Assembly (NCBI GenBank): GCA_044425815.1
Contig: JAWXVA010000056.1
Span: 1-16,364, forward strand
DNA: 16,364 bases
Direction: 5' to 3'
Source of the DNA: CAUPWF01 sp044425815
GTDB lineage: Bacteria; Bacillota; Clostridia; Lachnospirales; Lachnospiraceae
Within the stretch, counting starts at the first letter, position 1, and every line of letters starts with the position of its first letter. Under the pieces are notes generated by a model that was given only the letters and a program-made list of their open reading frames with translations, made no database searches and was not told where the DNA came from. Below are positions 1 to 5,651 of this stretch, piece by piece. Both the position numbers and the translations under genes were made by a program.

Positions 1-150
1 ACAATAATTGACTTAATATACTACTAGCAATTATGACGTATTATCAAGGATTTTCACACCTTTGCTAAAAGTATTATCATGTACTATCACCTACTATAAA
101 AAACAAATTTGCTGTACTTTTGCTGTACTTTACATTTAATGCTGTATCTA
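1..150. other. candidate integrase attachment / arm-site region
   Basis: No gene reads through this end stretch. It holds short direct repeats of the kind bound by tyrosine integrases. TTGCTGTACTT occurs twice back to back (109-119 and 120-130), with a partial third copy around 140-148. GTATTATCA occurs at 38-46 and 71-79, and a one-mismatch version follows at 81-89. The stretch begins about 25 bp beyond the integrase stop codon, the usual place for an attachment site in Tn916-type elements. The tandem 11-bp repeats would be arm-type sites. The core crossover sequence cannot be fixed because the other element end is not identifiable here. Confidence 0.4.
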
Positions 151-176
151 CCAAAAAGAGCTACATCGACTCTTTC

Positions 177-1412
177 CTAAAATATATCTAAATTACGTGC
201 TAAACTTTCTAATGATTCTTGTTTCTTGGAATCTGTCACTTCTGCGTATATATCCATTGTTGTTTCTATACTTGCATGACCCATTACCGATTGTATTACT
301 TTTACATTTGTTTCATTCTCACAGAATCGTGAGCAAAAGGTGTGCCTTAAATGATGGCATGAAAAATGAGGAATAATGAGTGGTTGTCTTTTTTCTTTTT
401 TTGCTATTACAATTTCGTCAGCATTATAAGCCTCTCGAATACGCTTGATTGCACGATTAACTGCTTGTGGATTATGGACATTTCCAAAACGATTTGTAAA
501 TATAAATCCCGTCATTCCATCCACTTCTGTTATGTTAAATCCTTCATCTTGCTGCTTCTCATATTCTTCTTGAAATGCTTCGTATACCGTATTCATCATA
601 GGAATTGTTCTAATACCTGCTTCTGTCTTCGGAAGAGATACTTTAAATTCACATTTGTATGTATCTTTTCTTCTTGGATAATATGTCAAACTATGATTAA
701 TATCTATTAGTCGCTTATCAAAATCCACATCTTGCCACCTTAGTCCAATCGCTTCACCAATTCTACACCCTGTTCCTAATAGAACTGTAAAAAATGGACT
801 CCATTTATGAAACACTGGATTTTCTCTTGTGTAATTCATAAATGCTCTTTGTTGTTCAAGTGTTAATGCGTGTCTTACACCCTTGTTCTTTCCTTTTTTC
901 TTTTTAATCTCTGCCATAATGCCATCACTAGGATTTAATCGAATAATTTCATCTCTTACTGCTAGTTGAAATGTTGGGTGTAAAATTGTATGAATAGTTT
1001 CTAATGTATTAATTTGTAATTTCTTTTCATTTAACAAATCATAATAAAAATATAGTAGGTCAGAATATTTTATTTCACCTATTTTATTTCTACCAATTCC
1101 CTCTCTAATAAATCGGTCATACATATACGTATAATTTGTATACGTCGTTTCTCTTAATTCTGATTTTGTAGAAATATATCTATCAAAAACAAAATTCAAA
1201 TCTGCACTTCCAGCCACATAAACATCTAACCCATCCAATTGATTTTTTATCAACTGATCTTCACGACTTCTTAAATGTTTTAACTCTTTCGCATATATGT
1301 ATCTTCTATTCCCATAAGGATCAACATATCCATATACATACTTGCCGTCACTTTTTCTTTGAAATTCACCTTTTCTTAATGCTCTACCTTTATTGTCTTT
1401 TCTTGCTGCCAT
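177..1412 (-). CDS. tyrosine recombinase (Tn916-type integrase)
   Basis: This 411-residue protein is a site-specific recombinase that would integrate and excise the mobile element. The N-terminal 55 residues are basic and fit the arm-type DNA-binding domain of the Tn916 integrase. Residues about 70-165 fit the SAM-like core-binding domain and 185-400 the catalytic domain. The catalytic set is complete: R217 (in CRIGE), K262 (in PKTEAG), H353 and R356 (in HHLRHTF), H379 (in MGHAS) and the nucleophile Y389. The ATG follows GGGAG at good distance. It lies 38 bp downstream of the small ribbon-helix-helix gene and probably shares its promoter. Length and motifs are normal, so it looks intact. Confidence 0.96.
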   Translation of the reverse strand: MAARKDNKGRALRKGEFQRKSDGKYVYGYVDPYGNRRYIYAKELKHLRSREDQLIKNQLDGLDVYVAGSADLNFVFDRYISTKSELRETTYTNYTYMYDRFIREGIGRNKIGEIKYSDLLYFYYDLLNEKKLQINTLETIHTILHPTFQLAVRDEIIRLNPSDGIMAEIKKKKGKNKGVRHALTLEQQRAFMNYTRENPVFHKWSPFFTVLLGTGCRIGEAIGLRWQDVDFDKRLIDINHSLTYYPRRKDTYKCEFKVSLPKTEAGIRTIPMMNTVYEAFQEEYEKQQDEGFNITEVDGMTGFIFTNRFGNVHNPQAVNRAIKRIREAYNADEIVIAKKEKRQPLIIPHFSCHHLRHTFCSRFCENETNVKVIQSVMGHASIETTMDIYAEVTDSKKQESLESLARNLDIF

Positions 1413-1450
1413 CTACTTTCTCCCTTCAATTAAAAGGAAAAGAGTTTTTA

Positions 1451-1624
1451 CTACTGTTTAGGTATTTCATATAATAATGTAATACCCCTTTTTATGGCTT
1501 CTGTCATTGTTAGATTACGTTTCTCGACATACCGCTTTAACAATTCATATTCTGCTTCAGTTAGACGAACTGTAACTTTACGATTACTTGGTTCCTCTGT
1601 AACTGGTCTGCCCATTCTTGCCAC
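1451..1624 (-). CDS. small ribbon-helix-helix DNA-binding protein
   Basis: This is a 57-residue protein if translation starts at the GTG at 1624, which lies about 9 nt after a strong AAGGAGG. The TTG further upstream at 1645 would put the Shine-Dalgarno sequence inside the gene and is unlikely. The sequence shows a ribbon-helix-helix pattern: a basic strand (NRKVTVRLT), a first helix with EAEYELLKRYVEKR, and a second helix beginning at LTMTEAIKRG. Such proteins dimerise and repress promoters, often their own. It is the first gene after the promoter at 1656-1684 and precedes the integrase, so it likely controls integrase expression. An antitoxin role is possible, but no toxin partner adjoins it directly. 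Confidence 0.8.
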   Translation of the reverse strand: MARMGRPVTEEPSNRKVTVRLTEAEYELLKRYVEKRNLTMTEAIKRGITLLYEIPKQ

Positions 1625-1655
1625 TGTATGCCACCTCCTTCGCAACCTTGACTAC

Positions 1656-1684
1656 ATTATACTTTTTGTCCGACAATAAGTCAA
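1656..1684 (-). promoter_or_regulatory. promoter of the RHH-integrase unit with operator
   Basis: On the minus strand TTGACT (1679-1684) and a perfect TATAAT (1656-1661) are separated by exactly 17 bp, a strong sigma-A-type promoter. The spacer contains the perfect palindrome TTGTCCGACAA (1666-1676). This is a plausible operator where a bound repressor, perhaps the RHH protein encoded just downstream, would block RNA polymerase. Confidence 0.8.
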
Positions 1685-1702
1685 TAGTAAAAACCATATT
1701 AT

Positions 1703-1891
1703 TTATCCTTTAATTCTAAATGTCTCCAAATACTCTTCTAAAATATCGCAATTTACCAATACTAATTTATTTAATTTATATATTGCTCCTGCGTCTTTTG
1801 CCATCTGTTCAAACTTACTTTGACACATGGAATATAATTCTGCCCCTTCTTTATATCTGACAAATCTTTTTTTATTCGCTACTCGTTGCAT
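1703..1891 (-). CDS. small DUF6462-like DNA-binding protein
   Basis: This 62-residue basic protein resembles the DUF6462 family of short proteins that accompany integrases in Clostridia; the name rests on memory of the pattern, not a search. The first half (RYKEGAELYSMCQSKFEQMAKDAGA) reads as a winged or MerR/excisionase-like helix-turn-helix, with YKEGAELY resembling the start of such domains. The end (LVNCDILEEYLETFR) resembles the terminal helix of excisionase-type proteins. The ATG has GGAG at good spacing. Its start overlaps the end of the PemK-like gene by about 20 nt, so the two are translationally linked. A role as recombination directionality factor is a reasonable inference. Confidence 0.65.
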   Translation of the reverse strand: MQRVANKKRFVRYKEGAELYSMCQSKFEQMAKDAGAIYKLNKLVLVNCDILEEYLETFRIKG

Positions 1892-2270
1892 TAGTAATCT
1901 CCTTCTCAGTGTCCATTAGTAAACCAAATTGCAATAATAATCTTTTATCTATTATTTTCATTACTACAGAATCCGGTTTAATACTTCCTACTTTACTAAT
2001 TATTTTTTGTTTATCTATAGTAGTAATTTGTTCTAACATACAATAAGAATCCTGCTGAAAATACCCTGATACATCTTCTTTTTTTATGTACACATGAACT
2101 GGATTCACCTTTTCTTTTACTGAAAACGGACATACATTTAAAACTTTTGAATAACGATTACTTCTATCATTACTCACTACTAAACAAGGTCGTATTCCTG
2201 ATTGTACTGAACTTCTAGCATGTTGTCCTAAATCTAAATATATGATATCCCCTCTTTTAATTAGCTTCAT
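1872..2270 (-). CDS. PemK/MazF-family toxin-like protein
   Basis: This 132-residue protein has the landmarks of the MazF/PemK endoribonuclease fold: the opening strand KRGDIIYLDLG, the conserved GIRPCLVVSND, and the later YCMLEQITTIDKQKI segment followed by GSI. Family members cut mRNA at short sequences and are normally held by an antitoxin encoded just upstream. Here the upstream neighbour is a degenerate serine-recombinase domain rather than a recognisable MazE or RHH antitoxin, so this is an orphan toxin or has an unusual partner. It overlaps both neighbours (14 nt upstream, 20 nt downstream), showing tight co-translation. About 15 residues follow the fold. An element-maintenance role is likely but inferred. 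Confidence 0.88.
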   Translation of the reverse strand: MKLIKRGDIIYLDLGQHARSSVQSGIRPCLVVSNDRSNRYSKVLNVCPFSVKEKVNPVHVYIKKEDVSGYFQQDSYCMLEQITTIDKQKIISKVGSIKPDSVVMKIIDKRLLLQFGLLMDTEKEITNATSSE

Positions 2271-2643
2271 ATCTTTTCCCCTTTATATTCATATCTAACC
2301 TACCCGTATCTACTGTTATAATTTCTCCATTCACTTCTTTCACCTGTCCCACTTTATAGTATGCTTCAGATATACTATTTGAAATCATAAACATATTAAC
2401 CAATAAAATCCCCTCAACCTTTTTCTTTTTAATCATGGATAGCATTTCAAGAAAATGCTTATTCACATCCCTTTGTCCCATGATACTTCTCCGAACTACT
2501 TTTACTATTTCGATATTATGTGCTCTTGCATATTTCTTCATATACTCCAATTGTCTTTTTTCACAACTTTCAATATTCTCAATATTACCTTTAGTCGATA
2601 AATAAGCAACACATGTAATCTTTTTTGTTTTCTTTTTACACAT
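2257..2643 (-). CDS. degenerate serine-recombinase (resolvase) N-terminal domain
   Basis: The 128 residues follow the plan of the resolvase N-terminal domain: a first strand with VAYLSTKGN matching the family's AxYxRxSt, then IESCEKRQLEYMKKYARAHN matching the family's SIexQ...l..ya, and HFLEMLSMIKKKKVEGILLVN matching the FxxMlxxI...dGILv segment. The residue set for strand transfer is not preserved: the arginine before the catalytic serine is leucine, and the usual RLSRN-like stretch reads MISNS. There is no C-terminal DNA-binding domain. It is probably catalytically dead and may act as a partner or regulator of the PemK-like protein it overlaps by 14 nt. ATG follows AAGGAG. Confident in ancestry, unsure of role. 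Confidence 0.72.
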   Translation of the reverse strand: MCKKKTKKITCVAYLSTKGNIENIESCEKRQLEYMKKYARAHNIEIVKVVRRSIMGQRDVNKHFLEMLSMIKKKKVEGILLVNMFMISNSISEAYYKVGQVKEVNGEIITVDTGRLDMNIKGKRYEAN

Positions 2644-2662
2644 TCACACCAGCTCCTTCCTA

Positions 2663-3004
2663 TTACAGAGGTATATTCTTTTTTATATTTCCAATCATAT
2701 ACCCAAAGACACCTTCTAAATATATTTGCTCTTTTTCTGACAATGTTGCTAATTCCTTCTCAATAGAATAACTCTCACTTCCTGTTGCTCTATGTTCAAT
2801 GGCTAAAATTGTATTTGCATCTGTTTCTAACACATCCATAATTTCAAATAATAATGCCATGCTCATCTTTCTACTACCTAGTTCTATTTGATTCATATGT
2901 GACGCACTCACATTTGCTCTATAACTTAGTTCCTCAATTGTTAGCTTTTTATTTATTCTTAAATCTCTTATTGCTTGTCCTACAACTAATCCATTGTATC
3001 CCAC
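2663..3004 (-). CDS. XRE-family transcriptional regulator
   Basis: This 113-residue protein has a Cro/C1-type helix-turn-helix at residues about 8-65: VGQAIRDLRINKKLTIEELSYRANVSASHMNQIELGSRKMSM, with the usual IE.GSR after the recognition helix. The C-terminal part is a short helical tail. The GTG start at 3004 is chosen because AGGAGG lies 7 nt upstream and an ATG 2 nt earlier is in a frame that stops at once. It heads the run of genes down to the DUF6462-like protein. The palindrome GCTCTTATCAAGAGC at 3081-3095, upstream of it, is a candidate operator. It likely represses this maintenance operon. Confidence 0.88.
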   Translation of the reverse strand: MGYNGLVVGQAIRDLRINKKLTIEELSYRANVSASHMNQIELGSRKMSMALLFEIMDVLETDANTILAIEHRATGSESYSIEKELATLSEKEQIYLEGVFGYMIGNIKKNIPL

Positions 3005-3247
3005 ATATGTTCCTCCTGTTCCTAGTAATTGTCATCTATTATTCTGCAGCATGGTCACATTGACTCCCTTTGATGATGACGCTCTTATCAAGAGCATGTA
3101 TATCTCTCTTAAATCTTATTTGTTCTGATAATGTGCACTTTATCGTAGATCAGCAATTGATCTATACTTATCTTAATTCATAAAAGAAACATTAAACACT
3201 GAACGATATTTGGGCTTCCATTCATATTCCCCCACTATCATTCTGGG
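3005..3247. promoter_or_regulatory. regulatory intergenic region with palindrome
   Basis: No gene is visible between the XRE gene ending near 3248 and the XRE start at 3004. The main structure is the perfect palindrome GCTCTTATCAAGAGC at 3081-3095 (6-bp arms, 3-nt centre), which fits a dimeric repressor site. I see no convincing -35/-10 pair close to it. Confidence 0.4.
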
Positions 3248-3279
3248 TTATATATTCTCTTTATTCATAAACATCATTT

Positions 3280-3588
3280 TTAAAATTTGTAACGCCCATT
3301 TTTTTCTTTCGTCGACTTCTCTTTGAAGAAATCATGTATATTCTTCATCGTTTCATCTGTCGTTTCTAATGTATTCATCGTTCCAAACAAAAAATAATCC
3401 GCACTCACATTAAATATTCTACATAAGCTAATCAAATGGTCGTTCCCAATTTGGTTATAGCCATTCTCATAACGTCTAATCATATCCGTTGATACATATA
3501 ATTGTTCCGCTAATTGACTCTGTGTTAATCCACTTTGTTTTCTTATGTTCTTTAATTGATTTCCTATTGTATGTATCTCTCTATCCAT
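3280..3588 (-). CDS. XRE-family regulator, repeat copy 1, C-terminus frameshifted
   Basis: The first 70 residues form a Cro/C1-type helix-turn-helix (LKNIRKQSGLTQSQLAEQLY then VSTDMIRRYENG) nearly identical to the protein encoded at 11846-12187. The ATG follows GGAGAG. The frame as written ends with KEKNGRYKF. Adding one base to the A run read at 3299-3305 restores a frame ending at 3248 with KKWALQILKMMF, matching KWALEVMRVMF of the other copy. So a one-base loss in a homopolymer has replaced about 20 C-terminal residues, unless slippage restores the long form. It probably regulates its own promoter via the inverted repeat at 3599-3627. Confidence 0.85.
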   Translation of the reverse strand: MDREIHTIGNQLKNIRKQSGLTQSQLAEQLYVSTDMIRRYENGYNQIGNDHLISLCRIFNVSADYFLFGTMNTLETTDETMKNIHDFFKEKSTKEKNGRYKF

Positions 3589-3598
3589 TTTTCTCTCC

Positions 3599-3627
3599 AG
3601 ATTTTAATATTCCGATTATCAAAATCT
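3599..3627. promoter_or_regulatory. inverted repeat upstream of XRE copy 1 (candidate operator)
   Basis: AGATTTT at 3599-3605 is mirrored by AAAATCT at 3621-3627 with an AT-rich, partly symmetric centre, immediately before the Shine-Dalgarno sequence of the XRE gene. The site is kept in repeat copy 2 at 12198-12226 with two changes. Autorepression by the XRE protein is inferred. Confidence 0.45.
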
Positions 3628-3674
3628 GAAGGTGGACTTCTAATGTTCTTCATCTGCACAACTTTCTCTACAAT

Positions 3675-3736
3675 GAGTAAAGCTGCGCACAAAAAAAGCC
3701 TAGAGTAATCCTGTTAAAAACAGCTTTACTCTGGCT
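3675..3736 (-). terminator. terminator of zinc-ribbon gene with alternative pairing, copy 1
   Basis: On the minus strand an interrupted stem runs AGCC/GAGTAA/CTGTT against AACAG/TTACTC/GGCT (3736 to 3697), followed by a run of seven U (3691-3697), a good intrinsic terminator after the zinc-ribbon gene. In addition GAGTAAAGCTG (3675-3685) is the exact reverse complement of CAGCTTTACTC (3721-3731), so the terminator's first arm could instead pair over 11 bp with sequence beyond the U run. Both features are identical in copy 2. Confidence 0.8.
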
Positions 3737-3796
3737 CGGCGGTATCTAGACTATGGGCATTCCCATACTGATCCTAGGCTCAGTAGTTCCTAATAT

Positions 3797-3949
3797 TTAC
3801 TTATTATGATATGTATGTAACGGTATCGCAATGACTTGTTTGCATATGGGACACTTTATTTGTATTATGCCAGTTGCTCCATGCAACAAATCAAACAACC
3901 TTTTATTTCTACAACAAGGACATGCTACTTGTATCACTTCTGTATTCAC
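3797..3949 (-). CDS. Com-like zinc-ribbon protein, copy 1
   Basis: This 50-residue protein starts at GTG (3949) with GAGGT about 8 nt upstream. It has two CxxC pairs, C10/C13 and C33/C36, around a KRLFDLL...IQIKCP core, typical of small zinc ribbons related to phage Com-type regulators found in Clostridia elements. It probably binds RNA or DNA; its target is unknown. The terminator at 3691-3736 follows. It is nearly identical to the copy at 12345-12548 but ends earlier: the TAA here is CAA in copy 2. Both copies sit in the same position ahead of an XRE gene, so the pair may act as a regulatory module. Confidence 0.75.
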   Translation of the reverse strand: MNTEVIQVACPCCRNKRLFDLLHGATGIIQIKCPICKQVIAIPLHTYHNK

Positions 3950-4028
3950 TTCTTCTACCTCGTACTATAATTTATTGATATTTATCACCTTAACTCTAAG
4001 CACACGCACCATGTCATCTCATTATTGA

Positions 4029-5298
4029 ATATCTATTTCAAGGAAACAAATATTCTCCTATCGGAAATTATGGTATAGGTTTTTTAGCTTGTTTTATGCT
4101 ATCGGATAAAGTTTCTGTTATCACCAAATATTATGGGGAACAACATCAAATAAATAAAATAGATTTCGAAAAAAATAGCGAATATATATGCCTTACATTC
4201 GAAGAAAAGCAAAGAAGTCAAGGTACAGAAATTGTTTTAGACTATGATAATTTTATGGCTGCTTTTAATCACAAAGAGTCTGAAGTTGAAGAATTTATTC
4301 GAACAAACTTTATAGACTGTTCAATTCCCATATCACTTGTTATCTGTAGAGAAGGTAATAGCACAACAAAGATAATTGACTTAAAAAAAATCGGAACGTT
4401 TTATCCTGATTCAACCAGACTCGATAAATACTTAAACAAAATTGAAGTTGAAGCAAAATTCAGCTATAAGGGTATCCAGTTTTTAGAATATTTTTCAGAT
4501 ATCAGTTGCGACAAAAGTTTGTATTATTCTAAAAAGGCTAATATACTATGTTATGATGAAGAGATTTCTCCTAAGAAATTATTAAAGGATTTTATAGATG
4601 ATGACTGTATTCAATATTTAAGTGTTCCTATAATAGCTCGTTCAGAAGCAGATGATTTTATGAAAGCTTATGATGTACTTGATGACTTTGATGAAGCATT
4701 AAATAGAATTCCCCATAAAAAAGCTAATATTATTACAAAAGATATCACTTTGTATAACGAAGAACAATTGATAATTGATAATTGATAATTGATAATTGAT
4801 AATTGATAATTGATAATTGATAATGATGATTATATTATTGATTATTGTTCATTTTCAGAATTTAGAAATAAAGTGAATCATTCAAATATTGCCCCCTCAT
4901 ACACATATCTTGATAAAAAAACTGTGATACATGGAGATGGAAATAAAATTCTTCCATATAATTCAGATATATATATCGGTGGAAAATATTCCTTTCAATG
5001 CACTGACTCACTTTATGTTAAAAATGTACTAATATCTTCCGCACATATTAAAGTTCCGTATCTAGCCGAGGGTATTGAGTTAAAAGAGTTAACTATAAAT
5101 GCTATTGAAAAAAACATAATTCCAAACGTGTCTAGAAATAATATTAGTGACTTTCAGTTAGAAGCATTATCTTATGCTATAGGAAAAGCTATTCATCTTT
5201 GGTTATACAATGAAATTAATCTACCAACGGAAGAAAAAAATTTGATGCAAGAATTTATCAAAAAGTGTTACCCTAATAAAAATGAGTATGTCGAGTAG
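4029..5298 (+). pseudogene. GHKL/HSP90-like ATPase remnant, 5'-truncated and split by a 7-bp repeat
   Basis: Read in one frame from the repeat edge, the sequence gives YSPIGNYGIGFLACF then MLSDKVSVITK, a close match to the glycine-rich ATP-lid motif of HSP90-type GHKL ATPases (IGxxGIGF...ADKVxVxTK). Everything before it, including the N-box, is missing and replaced by the direct repeat at 4028. The first ATG (4096) lies inside this motif and has no Shine-Dalgarno sequence, so it is not a natural start. The frame stops at 4783-4785 inside eight AATTGAT copies and reopens in the same frame at 4810. Removing six copies (42 bp) joins the parts as EEQLIIDNDDYII. The later part has NVSRNNISD, seen near the end of such ATPase modules. 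This is the only plus-strand gene. Confidence 0.72.
4766..4821. repeat. 8 x AATTGAT tandem repeat
   Basis: Eight perfect, uninterrupted copies of the 7-bp unit AATTGAT lie inside the ATPase remnant. Because 7 is not a multiple of 3, copy number shifts frame, and from three copies on an in-frame TGA appears. Only the two-copy state would join the upstream and downstream reading frames. Confidence 0.98.
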
Positions 5299-5651
5299 TT
5301 TAATTGCTGATTTGAAATATGTAAATCCTAATTACTCATAATAATAAAAGAGAGAAATAATTACCAAAAATTATTTCTCTCTCATTGAATCATACCTATA
5401 GCTCTCACAAGTTTCTACAATTTATACTCCAATATTTTTTAGATAATATTATAAACGATTGAGCCTATTTACGCCTATCCTATGTTGCTTTCGTTTCTAG
5501 CAACATAGGATAGACGTAAAAATATAATTTCGTTGTGAATTTTATAAGTATTTTCACCATATCACTGGTCTGGTTATCTGAGTATAATCTAAGAACTAAT
5601 AATGCTTTTAAATCAACCATAATGATACTCATTGAATGGAATAAGTATAAA
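5299..5651. other. non-coding gap between convergent genes, two strong hairpins
   Basis: No gene is seen here. A perfect 14-bp stem with 6-nt loop (5349-5362 with 5369-5382, AGAGAGAAATAATT arms) is followed on the minus strand by TTTTATTATT and may terminate the three-gene operon, and possibly the plus-strand gene as well. A larger hairpin lies at 5468-5520: 22-bp arms with one mismatch and a 9-nt loop, without a T run on either side, so it is not a typical terminator. Confidence 0.75.

Larger units (their letters stand above)
3383..4028. repeat. long direct repeat, copy 1
   Basis: This block aligns without gaps to 11982-12627 at a constant offset of 8599. It covers the N-terminal part of the XRE gene, the non-coding block and the zinc-ribbon gene with its leader. 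The non-coding centre is the most conserved: 3613-3757 is identical in both copies, while coding parts differ by several bases per 60. It ends sharply after ATTATTGA; beyond it the two copies are unrelated, and here the sequence enters the GHKL ATPase remnant. Confidence 0.93.

Noticed and set aside
366..710. Plus-strand open frame opposite the integrase
   Set aside because: Low-complexity translation, no Shine-Dalgarno sequence, and it lies fully opposite a clear integrase gene.
3831..4028. Plus-strand frame in repeat copy 1 (also at 12430-12627)
   Set aside because: It is antisense to the zinc-ribbon gene and its leader; the minus-strand reading has paired CxxC motifs and a proper ribosome binding site.
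4096..4785. A normal gene starting at the ATG at 4096
   Set aside because: The ATPase motif runs upstream of this ATG in the same frame and there is no Shine-Dalgarno sequence, so it is part of a truncated gene.
4766..4821. CRISPR-like array or iteron origin
   Set aside because: Units are 7 bp with no spacers, and no replication initiator gene is near.
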